DNA of 64,000 nt. Source: Chryseobacterium sp. FH2. Lineage in GTDB: Bacteria > Bacteroidota > Bacteroidia > Flavobacteriales > Weeksellaceae. Below the pieces are notes generated by a model. The model was not told the origin of the DNA, made no database searches, and saw only the letters and a list, made by a program, of their open reading frames with translations. Position numbers and translations under genes: made by a program. Where the stretch lies: the NCBI RefSeq assembly GCF_001045455.1, contig NZ_LFNE01000014.1:1-64000 (forward strand), in the 5' to 3' direction. The stretch's first letter is position 1, and each line of letters begins with the position of its first letter. Positions 50,731 through 60,200 of this stretch are shown here, piece after piece.

Positions 50731-52248
50731 TTAAGACCTGGCTTTCTGCTTTACATTTCCTAAAATATCCGGGAAATACAAATCTGCCAAATGGTCAAAC
50801 TCATCCCCTCTCATAAACATTGTAGCATCAATTTCTTCATAAGAACTTTTTCCTGCTGCCGCGATTAATTCATTACAGGTATGCAGTGTATTCTTATGGA
50901 AATGGTATACTCTTTCTGCTTTGTCGGTCACATCAAGGCCCTTAATCAACATTTTATCCTGTGTTGCAACTCCTGTCGGGCACATGTTATTATTACATCT
51001 CAATGCCTGAATACAACCTAAAGAGAACATAAAGCCTCTCGCATTATTACACATATCAGCACCCATTGCAATAGCTCGTAAAATATCTAAACTTGTCAGA
51101 ACTTTTCCGCTGGCAATCACTCTTAATTTATCTCTTACATTATAACTATTCAATGTTCTATTAACAAAAATCAAAGCAGGCTCCAAAGGCATCCCCACTC
51201 CATCAGAAAATTCCGGCGGTGCAGCTCCTGTTCCTCCTTCTGCTCCATCAATAGTAATAAAATCAGGATAAATTTTCAACACATTCATCTGAACGCAGAT
51301 ATCTTCAAATTCTTTAGTATCACCAATACATAACTTAAACCCGACCGGTTTTCCACCTGAAAGTTCTCTTAACTGCTGAACAAACCTCAACAATTCTGCA
51401 GCATTAGAAAAAGCAGAATGAGATGGTGGAGAAATAATTGTCATGCCTGGTGTCACGTGACGGATTTTTGCAATTTCAGGGGTATTTTTCACTCCCGGTA
51501 AAACTCCTCCGTGACCAGGTTTTGCTCCTTGAGACAGTTTAATTTCAATCATCTTCACACTTGGAAGGTTTGAATATTTTGTAAACAATTCAGGATTAAA
51601 TTTGCCTTCTTCATCTCTGCACCCAAAATATCCTGTCCCGATTTGCCAGCAAAGATCTCCTCCTTCCAAATGATGGGGAGAAATCCCTCCTTCACCCGTA
51701 TTATGATAAAAATTTCCTTTTTTAGCACCTCTATTTAACGAAATCTGTGCTCTGTCACTCAACGCACCGAAGCTCATCGCCGAAATATTAAATAATGACG
51801 CATGATAAGGCTGCGAACATTGCTCGCCTCCTACCCAAACTCTGGGTAATTCTTCTGACGGAGATTTAGCATAGATGGAATGCTTAATCCCTTCGTATTT
51901 TCTATGATTAACTTCTAACTGTGTTCCAAAAGGGACCGTATCACTCAAATTTTTTGAACGTCTGTAGACTGCAGAACGCTGATTTCTGGGAAAAGGTTTT
52001 CCGTCCGTCTCTCTTTCGATAAAATATTGCTGCATTTCAGGTGAAATACTCTCGAAAAAGTACCTGAAGTACCCAATGACAGGAAAATTCCTCAAAATAG
52101 CGTGTTTTGACTGATAAGCGTTGTACACGCCCAATGCATAGAAAGCGGATAGCAGAATGGGTATCCAATAATGCGCTCTGATTAGCAATGCTACAATCCA
52201 CGTAGCAATGACTAATACAATTCCCCAAGATAAAAACTTATCTCTCAT
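50731..52248 (-). CDS. FMN-binding glutamate synthase-related protein
   Basis: A 505-aa protein with an N-terminal membrane region (residues 8-45, WGIVLVIATWIVALLI), then the FMN/synthase domain of glutamate synthase. Motifs: NISAMSFGALSDRAQISLNR, NTGEGGISP, LSQGAKPGHGGVLPG, TIDGAEGGTGAAP and GADMCNNARGFMFSLGC. Three Cys in CIQALRCNNNMCPTG have the spacing of the 3Fe-4S cluster. It lacks the glutaminase domain, so ammonia or another donor must be used, or the reaction differs. These stand-alone membrane-tethered forms are widespread and uncharacterised. Confidence 0.9.
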   Translation of the reverse strand: MRDKFLSWGIVLVIATWIVALLIRAHYWIPILLSAFYALGVYNAYQSKHAILRNFPVIGYFRYFFESISPEMQQYFIERETDGKPFPRNQRSAVYRRSKNLSDTVPFGTQLEVNHRKYEGIKHSIYAKSPSEELPRVWVGGEQCSQPYHASLFNISAMSFGALSDRAQISLNRGAKKGNFYHNTGEGGISPHHLEGGDLCWQIGTGYFGCRDEEGKFNPELFTKYSNLPSVKMIEIKLSQGAKPGHGGVLPGVKNTPEIAKIRHVTPGMTIISPPSHSAFSNAAELLRFVQQLRELSGGKPVGFKLCIGDTKEFEDICVQMNVLKIYPDFITIDGAEGGTGAAPPEFSDGVGMPLEPALIFVNRTLNSYNVRDKLRVIASGKVLTSLDILRAIAMGADMCNNARGFMFSLGCIQALRCNNNMCPTGVATQDKMLIKGLDVTDKAERVYHFHKNTLHTCNELIAAAGKSSYEEIDATMFMRGDEFDHLADLYFPDILGNVKQKARS

Positions 52249-52299
52249 GAATGTAGTATTTAAAGTTAAAATAAATTTAGTCGAAATTTTGCAAAGAGA

Positions 52300-53646
52300 C
52301 TATGCTTTTGCTAAAAAACTTTCGTAAGAAGATTGCACAGAAACCGTGCCATCTGACAGGATTTTTTCTAAATTCAGAAATTCAATTTGGTTTACAGATG
52401 CCTGGTCAAAATCTTTTTGTACTCTCACATAGTTTTCCGTGAAACCATACATTTTGCCGTCTTTATTTTCGTGTTCCCAAAGGACAGGAAGCGTTTTGCC
52501 TAACTGAGTTTGATAAAATGCCATTTTTTTCTTTTCAGAAAGGATTCTAAGCATTTTGTTGCGTCTTTTTCTTTCAGGTATAGGAACAATGCCTTCCATT
52601 CCTGCAGCCTCCGTATTTTCTCTTTCAGAATAAGTGAATACGTGTAAATAAGTAATCGGAAGACTATTCAGGAAATTATATGTTTCCATGAATCTATCTT
52701 CTGTCTCTCCCGGGAAACCAACGATAACATCTACACCGATAGCCGCATCAGGCATTACCTCGCGGATTTTGCTTACTCTGTCGCTATATAATTTTGTAAG
52801 ATAACGACGTTTCATTTTTTTCAGTAAATCATCACTTCCCGATTGCAACGGAATATGAAAATGCGGAACAAAGCTTTTACTTTTAGAAACCAATTCGATA
52901 CTTTCATCCTTCAAAAGATTCGGTTCGATAGAAGAAATACGGATTCTTTCGATTCCATCCACTTGGTCTAATTTTGAAATTAAATCCAAGAAAGTATGTT
53001 CATGTCTTTTGTTTCCAAACTCGCCTTTACCATAATCACCGATATTGACACCCGTCAAAACAATCTCCTTGATATCTCTTTCAGCAATTTCTTTGGCGTT
53101 TTTCAATACATTTTCGATAGTATCAGACCGGGAAATCCCTCTTGCTAAAGGAATTGTGCAGTACGTACATTTATAATCACACCCATCCTGAACTTTCAGA
53201 AAAGCTCTGGTCCTGTCTCCAATAGAGTAGCTCCCGATAAAGAAGTCGGTTTCTTCAATTTCACAAGAATGAACGATACCTTCACTTTCAGATTTCTCCA
53301 AATCATCAAGATAACTTAAAATATTGAATTTCTCTTTGGCTCCTAAAACCAAATCAACACCCTCAATTTGTGAAATTTCTTCAGGCTTCAACTGTGCATA
53401 ACATCCTACAATCACTACTAACCCTTCAGGGTTGGCTTTCATAGCTCTTTTCACATGAAGCTTACATTCACGATCTGCATTTTCAGTTACCGAACAGGTA
53501 TTAATAACATAAATATTCGCCTTTTCATCAAAGCTTACCTTATCGTAACCTGCATCTGTTAATTGACGGGCAATAGTAGATGTTTCCGCAAAATTTAATT
53601 TGCAGCCAAGGGTGTGAAATGCGGCTGTTCTTTGAAAAGTTGACAT
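52300..53646 (-). CDS. mtaB: tRNA t6A37 methylthiotransferase
   Basis: A 448-aa radical-SAM enzyme that turns t6A37 into ms2t6A37 in tRNAs reading ANN codons. The N-terminal MTTase domain has FHTLGCKLNFAE, NTCSVTENAD and VIVGCYAQ, whose three Cys hold one 4Fe-4S cluster. The radical SAM motif is CDYKCTYC. A C-terminal TRAM part follows. Length and the THK-like N-terminus fit MtaB rather than MiaB or RimO. It acts on the product of TsaD, encoded in this window. Confidence 0.92.
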   Translation of the reverse strand: MSTFQRTAAFHTLGCKLNFAETSTIARQLTDAGYDKVSFDEKANIYVINTCSVTENADRECKLHVKRAMKANPEGLVVIVGCYAQLKPEEISQIEGVDLVLGAKEKFNILSYLDDLEKSESEGIVHSCEIEETDFFIGSYSIGDRTRAFLKVQDGCDYKCTYCTIPLARGISRSDTIENVLKNAKEIAERDIKEIVLTGVNIGDYGKGEFGNKRHEHTFLDLISKLDQVDGIERIRISSIEPNLLKDESIELVSKSKSFVPHFHIPLQSGSDDLLKKMKRRYLTKLYSDRVSKIREVMPDAAIGVDVIVGFPGETEDRFMETYNFLNSLPITYLHVFTYSERENTEAAGMEGIVPIPERKRRNKMLRILSEKKKMAFYQTQLGKTLPVLWEHENKDGKMYGFTENYVRVQKDFDQASVNQIEFLNLEKILSDGTVSVQSSYESFLAKA

Positions 53647-53804
53647 TATTTACTCCTGAATTTAATGGGTGCAAAGATAGTAATTTTAATATTATTTCTA
53701 AATTGATTCAATCTATTGATGATATTCATCACGAACTTCGGAGCTATTTTGAAAACAAACAGGCGAAGAGTTTGCATCAAAATCATTTACCGAAAGCTTA
53801 TTTT

Positions 53805-54300
53805 TCATTTCATATTAAACTCTTGTGATTTATTTCTTGCAATAGAAAATGTTTCCCAATCCTCATTTTTCATCATTTTAGCAACATAAACGATTTGCCC
53901 GATATGAAGGATAATGAGCCAGTTGACGAAAAACCGCATCTAAAACAGAATGAGCTTCACCTCTGATATAAATGGTGGATTCTAAATTTTCATCATTAAT
54001 CTGACTCAAGGCATCGAAAAGGCATTTCCAGCCTTCTTCCCAATAATCAAGAATTTCCTGCCTCGTTTCGAAAGTATTGATAAATTCTTCATCACGGTTT
54101 CGTTCAGGTTTTTCGCCATCTTCCGTTAAAAAATTAGTCCATCTTGAAAGCATATTTCCTGCAATATGTTTTACAATAACCGCAATTGAATTGCTCTCTT
54201 CATTGAATTGCCAGAAAAGCTGTTCATCTGAAAGCTGTTCAAATGATTTATCACCAAGCTTTTTATAGTATTCAAAACGTTTTATAAATAAATCTTTCAT
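53805..54300 (-). pseudogene. DUF1572 (DinB-like) protein with a frameshift
   Basis: The unbroken frame (53878-54300, 140 aa) has the family start FIKRFEYYKKLGDKSFEQL, the first metal His in VIVKHIAGNMLSRW, and RDEEF. It derails after RQLAHY into YRANRLCC and stops. Shifting by one base at about 53906-53910 restores HIGQIVYVAKMMKN and reads on to a stop at 53805, about 164 residues in all, the family's normal length. One extra T in CCTTC would explain it. DinB-like proteins are four-helix bundles with a metal-binding His triad, often thiol-dependent transferases. Either a recent null allele or a sequencing indel. Confidence 0.8.
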
Positions 54301-54387
54301 AATTCAACATTGAACATCTAAGTTAAAAATTTTTATGTTGAGATTATTCAATCCACTTTACTTCTTTCAAAACAGTCAGAAAAAAAA

Positions 54388-54419
54388 TAAAAAGCCGACA
54401 CTCTCGCGACGGCTTTTTG
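54388..54419 (-). terminator. Terminator of the T9SS cargo gene
   Basis: AAAAAGCCG and CGGCTTTTT pair around an inner CTC/GAG-like stretch, with A/T runs outside. It is 17 bases past the stop at 54436. Confidence 0.8.
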
Positions 54420-54435
54420 TTTTTATAACAGTAAA

Positions 54436-56532
54436 TTATTCCCTGTTTTTTACCATGACCCATCCCGAATATTTGATAAGCGTATTCTTTTTATTATTTT
54501 CATTCCATGTTACGGAATACCAGTAAGTCCCGGTTGGAATCTTTTTACCGGCAGTCGTACCATCCCATTTATACCCTCGAAGTTTATCAGCCTGAAAAAT
54601 TTTTGTTCCGTATCTGTCAAAAATATTAAATACTAAATTCTGCTTATTTCCTAAAGCCGAATAGTCTATTACATCATTTACTCCATCACCATTTGGCGTA
54701 ATAACGTTGGTAAGATTCGGAACAACAATATCTACATCAATAGGTTCACAATCATAAGCATCTTTTACATATACCGTATGATCTCCTCTTGTGACATTAT
54801 TGAAAACATTCGAATCCTGCCAATTGACATTATCCATAGAATACTTGTAAGGTGCAGTACCTCCTATTATATTTACTGTAACAACATTCGTAGCGATATC
54901 AATGGTTGAAATAACCGGCTGTTCAGAAGGAATGATTTTTACAGTCTGTGTAGCAATACAGTCTCCAGTTTTTAGTTTCACCCAATAGATACCCACTCCT
55001 ACATTGCTGATAGACTGAGTTGTTGCCCCCGTACTCCATTCATAACCATTAAATCCCACTCCTGCGTCCAGTGTCGTTTTATCTTCTATACAAATAATTT
55101 TATCTTTTAATACAGAAGAATAAACTGGCGGAATAACCGTTAAACTCACTTTGGCAATAGCATAACATCCATTAGAATTGGTAACTTTTATATAAGCTAC
55201 CCCGTTTGGAGCAATATATCCTGATGGATTTCCGATGGCATTGGTGCTGTTGACAGCATCTGTCAATGATGGATAATATGTTTTGATAACTCCACTTTGG
55301 GATGTTACAAGCGCTGCAGTAAGGTTAAAAGAGGCCGTTGCAGGGTTTGTTTCTATAAAGCACGATCTCAGGGCCGCATCATTTACCACAACTACCGGAT
55401 GAAATTTAAGCGTAATCACCGCAGTTCCTGTACATTCATATTGGGAGGTTATTTTAACATAAACTGTGCCTTCGGCGGAAACATAAGCAGACGGATTTAA
55501 AATTTCGCCGGTCCCGGTATTAAGGGCATTCATCGTAGGATAATATTTCTTAATCACTGTAGGATCTGCATATACAGCCGCCGACGTAAGATCAAATGTC
55601 GCCGTTCCCGCATTGTTATTATTACAGCTATACAGCGTAACATTCGTACCTGTAATATTTCCTTGTTTAAACTTAAAAGCTCCGACCTGTCTGCAAGAAT
55701 TAATAGGGTTATTAGGATTTGTAGGATCAAGATAATGAATACTATAATAATATATAGTCGTCATATTAACTGTTTGCGGTGTCAAAATAGGGTTGGCTCC
55801 CGAAAGCGCATCGTTTTGTGATGTATGATAACTTATCAGGAAATTAGGATTATTATTGATAATGCCTGCTGATAAAGAATTGAAATCAAAAATTGCAGGA
55901 TTGGTACAAACAATTACTTCTCTAGGATCTGCAGGATTTGCCGCCGGATTACCGGGAGGAGTAAAAGGATGAGGCTGTAAAGCAGGATCTGTAAATGGCG
56001 AGGCCAAAGTTGCACTTCCACCCCAGGTCAAAGAAAACGGAGCCGTTGTAGTGCTGCCTGCTCCCACCCAGTTATCTATATATAAATAATAAGTTTCTCC
56101 CGGTAAAACATCCAAATATTTACAATAAGGTGTAGTTGATCCACCGGCAGCGTTGGTAATTGTACTCGTCATATTCAATCCTGTAGAGGCTCCAACGTTA
56201 ATTACAGTAGCAGCGTTGCAACGTATTGGTGAACCCAAACTGCCACAGACAACATTAGGGCCGTAAACTGCCCAGTCATAATCTGCATTCGGATCATTGG
56301 GAACCAGATCAAAAGTAAGTGTACCTCCGGTCGCAATAGTAATTTTATACCATATAGAATTATGCTCGCCCGTTATTAGACAGCCGCCTAAATTCTCATT
56401 GACAGCGCCAATTCCTGTAGGAGAATAAGTAATACTTGAATTTCCACAAACTGTCAAAGCAGTTGAGCAATCCGCTTGAGAAAAAAATGTTTGTGATATG
56501 AATAAGAGAATAAAGAGTAAAGTTTTTTTCAT
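54436..56532 (-). CDS. T9SS type B sorting domain-containing secreted protein
   Basis: A 698-aa secreted protein (signal peptide 1-18, ending QTFFSQ). The N-terminal part looks like a carbohydrate- or cell-binding beta domain (LVPNDPNADYDWAVYGP, then GETYYLYIDNWVG). Several PKD/SprB-like repeats follow. The last 90 residues are the gliding-associated type B C-terminal domain (TPNGDGVNDVIDY, FNIFDRYGTKIFQAD, YKWDGT, GTYWYSVTW), the export signal recognised by the T9SS. It is thus a client of the GldKLMN system encoded 12-18 kb away. Likely role in adhesion or surface attachment. No catalytic motif. Confidence 0.93.
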   Translation of the reverse strand: MKKTLLFILLFISQTFFSQADCSTALTVCGNSSITYSPTGIGAVNENLGGCLITGEHNSIWYKITIATGGTLTFDLVPNDPNADYDWAVYGPNVVCGSLGSPIRCNAATVINVGASTGLNMTSTITNAAGGSTTPYCKYLDVLPGETYYLYIDNWVGAGSTTTAPFSLTWGGSATLASPFTDPALQPHPFTPPGNPAANPADPREVIVCTNPAIFDFNSLSAGIINNNPNFLISYHTSQNDALSGANPILTPQTVNMTTIYYYSIHYLDPTNPNNPINSCRQVGAFKFKQGNITGTNVTLYSCNNNNAGTATFDLTSAAVYADPTVIKKYYPTMNALNTGTGEILNPSAYVSAEGTVYVKITSQYECTGTAVITLKFHPVVVVNDAALRSCFIETNPATASFNLTAALVTSQSGVIKTYYPSLTDAVNSTNAIGNPSGYIAPNGVAYIKVTNSNGCYAIAKVSLTVIPPVYSSVLKDKIICIEDKTTLDAGVGFNGYEWSTGATTQSISNVGVGIYWVKLKTGDCIATQTVKIIPSEQPVISTIDIATNVVTVNIIGGTAPYKYSMDNVNWQDSNVFNNVTRGDHTVYVKDAYDCEPIDVDIVVPNLTNVITPNGDGVNDVIDYSALGNKQNLVFNIFDRYGTKIFQADKLRGYKWDGTTAGKKIPTGTYWYSVTWNENNKKNTLIKYSGWVMVKNRE

Positions 56533-56693
56533 ATATAATTTTTTTCAAGGTTATTAGAATTTAGATAAAATCAAAATGACGAATATCAAATATAAACATT
56601 TTCCAATCAAAAATAAAAATATTCAAAAAAAATTACACTTTTAAATGTGAAAAATTTAAAATTATACGATTTTTCAGCAAAAAACAATAAAAG

Positions 56694-57491
56694 CTATTTG
56701 ATACTTGTAATGTTTCCGCAAAGATTCTCAAGGTGAAAAATCTTATGGAACGGGCTTTTTACCTCATTTAAGTGTTCTTTATCCTGAATAAAAGTATACC
56801 GGGATGCGATAGAATTCATATCTGAAACAATAACAAGCCAACATTCATCCACAGAAGTATCATAATAAGGAAATTTTTCGTTTTTCTTTTCAATGAGTTC
56901 CAAGATTTTTTCAGAACATAATTCATCAAACAGATTCATATTATATTCATGAGTAATGAAAACATTTCTACGATGGAAAGATTTTCTTATACTTTTTACA
57001 CACCCGAAAGGTTTTCCCTTTTTAATACTTTTATAGATATTTAAGATAATTTCCTCATGATTTTCCAGAGTCTCTAGTTTAATATTTGGGTAGAACTCTA
57101 AAAAATAAACACCACGATATTTCGTAGTGTCCTCTTGTTCTAATACTATTTCCGCCTGACGGAAAATTTTGTTTAAATTGCTTTCAACCTTTTTCATTTC
57201 AAGATGGTTGATAACTTCAGTCAATTCGATTCCAATTTTTTTGTCGTTGAATTTTGCAATGAAGTCGGGGCTTTCACAGGTTAAATCTTCAAATTTAACT
57301 TCAGGAAAATGATGCATAAAAGAATTCAGTAACAAAATCTCTGCTTTTTTCTTATACTTTTCACGGTCGTGAAGCGGAGATTCATCTATGGTACGGTGAT
57401 ACTTCTCTATCGGCTTTTTTTTCAAATGTCGGTTCAGGTAATATAAGCTCAGATTTTTAATTAAATCTTCATCAGAAAATGCCTTTTTCAT
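56694..57491 (-). CDS. Unknown protein with PD-(D/E)XK nuclease-like core
   Basis: I start it at MKKAFSDEDLIKN (57491), giving 265 aa; an upstream ATG at 57521 adds ten residues. Residues 45-100 read as a restriction-endonuclease-like core: an N-terminal helix (KKAEILLLNSFMHHF), then SPDFIAKFNDKKIGIELTEV with Asp76 and Glu89 at catalytic-type spacing. The usual Lys after the Glu is replaced by Thr (ELT), a known variant. The rest is mixed helix and strand with aromatic residues. No partner gene is adjacent, so a defence role is not supported. Fold call tentative. Confidence 0.55.
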   Translation of the reverse strand: MKKAFSDEDLIKNLSLYYLNRHLKKKPIEKYHRTIDESPLHDREKYKKKAEILLLNSFMHHFPEVKFEDLTCESPDFIAKFNDKKIGIELTEVINHLEMKKVESNLNKIFRQAEIVLEQEDTTKYRGVYFLEFYPNIKLETLENHEEIILNIYKSIKKGKPFGCVKSIRKSFHRRNVFITHEYNMNLFDELCSEKILELIEKKNEKFPYYDTSVDECWLVIVSDMNSIASRYTFIQDKEHLNEVKSPFHKIFHLENLCGNITSIK

Positions 57492-57693
57492 GTGTTGGTT
57501 TTTTATCGTTATGGAACACATAAAACTTCTCTCATCACTTATTGAAGTTTTTGATTATCAAAAATTTACACTTAAAGATAAGTAAAATAAACTATTCATC
57601 CGACACTTTTAAAAATAATTTATCGTATAATTAACATTAAGTTTATTTTCATATTTAATACCTTTGAGCCTTTCAAATATAAAACTGTGATGT

Positions 57694-59358
57694 ATGGATT
57701 TTAAAAATTTTAAAATACCTTTTAGCGTAGCCCCTCAATATTCTAAAAAAGTTGCCTATTTCTCGATGGAATTTGCCATTGAGCAGGTTTTAAAAATATA
57801 TTCAGGAGGTCTTGGTTTTTTGGCAGGCTCTCATATGAGAAGTGCTTATAACCTTCAACAAGACCTTGTGGGAATCGGGATTCTGTGGAAATTTGGTTAC
57901 TATGATCAGGCAAGAAACCATGATCAGACTTTACAACCTACATGGACAAGAAAAATGTACAGCTTCCTTGAAGATACAGGAATAAAGTTTCAGATTGAAA
58001 TTCACAGCGCACCGGTTTGGGTAAAAGTTTGGTATCTTGATCCTGAAATTTTTCATACAGCACCGATGTTTTTCCTTTCAACGGATGTTCCCGAAAATGA
58101 TCATATTTCAAAAACAATCTGCCATAAATTATATGATGCCAATGAATCTACTAAACTTGCACAATATATTTTATTAGGAAAAGGCGGTGCAAAATTGTTA
58201 GATGAGATGAATATTGAAAGAGATATTTATCATTTAAACGAAGCTCACGGACTTCCCGCGGCATTTCATTTACTGAAAAAATACAATGGAGATATAAACA
58301 AGGTTAAAGAAAAGCTTGTTTTCACCACTCATACACCGGAAGAGGCAGGAAATGAGAAACATAATCTAAAATTGTGTTATGACATGTCCTATTTTTCAGG
58401 TTTCAGCATGGAAGACGTAAAAAGTATTGAAGGTTCTGATGATGATCGTTTCAATCACTCACTTTGTGCTTTGAAAATGGCGAAAGTGGCAAATGGTGTT
58501 TCTCAGCTTCACGGTGTCGTTTCCAGAGCAATGTGGAGTAAATATCCCGGAATTTGCGAAATAACTTCGATTACCAACGCCCAAGAATTCAAATATTGGG
58601 CTGATAAACCTCTTTACAATGCAAAAGACGAGAACAATGAAACATTATTTGATTACCGTAAAAAACATTTAAAGAAGAGACTTTTCAAAATTGTAGCTGA
58701 CCAGACCGGAAATTTATTTAATCCCAATGTTTTCACAATCGTTTGGGCGAGAAGATTTGCAGGCTACAAACGTGCCGATCTGTTGTTGCATGATAAAGAC
58801 CGATTTTACAGGTTGCTGAACCACCCGAAATATCCCGTCCAGATTATTTGGGCAGGAAAGCCTTATCCAATGGATTATTCTGCGATTTCTACATTTAATA
58901 CATTAGTGGAAGAAAGTAAAAATCATAAAAATATGGCCGTTCTTACAGGCTACGAACTTTCATTGAGCAAATCTTTAAAACAAGGTTCAGATTTATGGTT
59001 AAACAATCCGAGAGTTCCCAGAGAAGCTTCCGGAACCTCAGGTATGACGGCATCTATGAACGGTTCTATCAACCTTTCAACTGATGACGGATGGATTCCT
59101 GAATTTGCAAAACACGGTGAAAACTCATTCGTAGTTCCAAAAGCTGATTATATGAATATGAGTATTTATGAACAGGACAATTATGATTTAAACAAATTAT
59201 ATGAAATCCTCGAAAAGGAAATCCTTCCTACCTATTATGATAATCCGGACAGATGGAGAAAAATTCAGCACAATTCAATGAATGATGTAAAAGATCAATT
59301 CAACAGTGATAGAATGGCAGATGAATATTATAAAATTCTTTACAATTATCAAGGATAG
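57694..59358 (+). CDS. Alpha-glucan phosphorylase family protein lacking the PLP lysine
   Basis: A 554-aa GT35 relative of the short bacterial/archaeal type. Motifs: GGLGFLAGSHMRSAYNL, VFTTHTPEEAGNE, VWARRFAGYKRADLL and WLNNPRVPREASGTSGMTAS. In active phosphorylases the last reads GT(S/G)xMK, and that Lys binds pyridoxal phosphate; here it is Thr452. PLP phosphate is needed for phosphorolysis, so glycogen breakdown by the usual route is doubtful. It may be regulatory or use another glycosyl chemistry. Promoter element TACCTTTG at 57659-57666. Followed by a strong terminator, so monocistronic. Confidence 0.82.
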   Translation: MDFKNFKIPFSVAPQYSKKVAYFSMEFAIEQVLKIYSGGLGFLAGSHMRSAYNLQQDLVGIGILWKFGYYDQARNHDQTLQPTWTRKMYSFLEDTGIKFQIEIHSAPVWVKVWYLDPEIFHTAPMFFLSTDVPENDHISKTICHKLYDANESTKLAQYILLGKGGAKLLDEMNIERDIYHLNEAHGLPAAFHLLKKYNGDINKVKEKLVFTTHTPEEAGNEKHNLKLCYDMSYFSGFSMEDVKSIEGSDDDRFNHSLCALKMAKVANGVSQLHGVVSRAMWSKYPGICEITSITNAQEFKYWADKPLYNAKDENNETLFDYRKKHLKKRLFKIVADQTGNLFNPNVFTIVWARRFAGYKRADLLLHDKDRFYRLLNHPKYPVQIIWAGKPYPMDYSAISTFNTLVEESKNHKNMAVLTGYELSLSKSLKQGSDLWLNNPRVPREASGTSGMTASMNGSINLSTDDGWIPEFAKHGENSFVVPKADYMNMSIYEQDNYDLNKLYEILEKEILPTYYDNPDRWRKIQHNSMNDVKDQFNSDRMADEYYKILYNYQG

Positions 59359-59370
59359 AGCATAAAAAGT

Positions 59371-59402
59371 AAAATCCGCGAAATTACTTTCGCGGATTTT
59401 TA
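59371..59402. terminator. Terminator of the phosphorylase gene
   Basis: AAAATCCGCGAAA/TTTCGCGGATTTT, a perfect 13-bp stem with loop TTAC, T-rich on the plus side and A-rich before. It serves the converging gene at 59410 too. Confidence 0.92.
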
Positions 59403-59409
59403 TTTTAAA

Positions 59410-59595
59410 TTAATCTTTTTTCTTTTTAGGTACTTTCAAACCTTTTTCCCTAGCTTCAGAAATACCGATGGCTACCGCCTGTTTTCTGCTTTTCACTTTT
59501 TCTCCGGAAGAGGATTTCAGTTTCCCTTCCTTGAATTCGTGCATTACTTTTCCTACTTTGTCCTGAGCCTTTTCTGAATATTTTGTCTTGCTCAT
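59410..59595 (-). CDS. DUF6496 domain small basic protein
   Basis: A 61-aa lysine-rich protein, no signal peptide. KYSEKAQDKVGKVMHEFKEG and SRKQAVAIGISEAREKGLK match the DUF6496 pattern found widely in bacteria, often near stress genes. The charge suggests nucleic acid binding. Function unknown. It follows the 59608 gene by 12 bases and may be its operon partner. Confidence 0.8.
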   Translation of the reverse strand: MSKTKYSEKAQDKVGKVMHEFKEGKLKSSSGEKVKSRKQAVAIGISEAREKGLKVPKKKKD

Positions 59596-59607
59596 GATAT
59601 TTTATTT

Positions 59608-60081
59608 TTAAGATTTTGGTAAGGCTACACCTATTTCATAAACATTTGCATTCTTCAAATATTTTGAACGCTCTCTGGAAGTCACCGATTCAAAATGATC
59701 ATTTTTAATCACAATAATCGGGTCTTCTGCATTTTCAATTTCAAAACTCGCTAAATATCTCTCATCCGGCGGAGACTGCTGTAATTTTGCTTTAATTTTC
59801 TGCAGTTCGTCTGCATATTTCCGAAATCCCGGATCTGATGAATGAATAAACTTATATTCCTCTCCTGCATCTACAAAATAATGGAGCTTTTTTTCAATTA
59901 AACCAGCTTCATCACTAATATTGGGATTATCATTTCCATCTTTAAAGCCTACTTCCACCAAAGTTCCCCCTTTTTTCTGTGCGCATTCTTCAGCATCATT
60001 AAAACTAGAAAAACCGGTATATATAATTTGGTCATTTAAAACATATCGGTTCAGTTTTTGGTTAAAGGCATTCGTTTCCAT
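59608..60081 (-). CDS. Small cytoplasmic protein of unknown function
   Basis: A 157-aa soluble protein with no signal peptide or helix. It starts METNAFNQKLNRYVLNDQII and holds TLVEVGFKDGNDNPNISDEA, VDAGEEYKFIHSSDPGF and IIVIKNDHFESVTSRERSKY. No motif recognised. It leads a two-gene unit with the DUF6496 gene. Confidence 0.65.
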   Translation of the reverse strand: METNAFNQKLNRYVLNDQIIYTGFSSFNDAEECAQKKGGTLVEVGFKDGNDNPNISDEAGLIEKKLHYFVDAGEEYKFIHSSDPGFRKYADELQKIKAKLQQSPPDERYLASFEIENAEDPIIVIKNDHFESVTSRERSKYLKNANVYEIGVALPKS

Positions 60082-60200
60082 AATTATTATTTGATTTGAT
60101 TATACTTTATGATATTCAATTTTGTTGCCAAAAGCTAAGTTTAAATTGCTTTTTTTAGCATTTATAAAATTATTATATTTGAAATCTTTTAAAATTAGAA

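Noticed and set aside
53580-53828. Plus-strand frame of 82 codons across the mtaB start
   Set aside because: It is antisense to the conserved N-terminus of MtaB and to the end of the frameshifted DUF1572 gene; no family resemblance.
56694-57491. Restriction-modification or other defence island
   Set aside because: Only one nuclease-like protein is present; neighbours are a T9SS cargo gene and a phosphorylase homologue, with no methylase, helicase or toxin partner.
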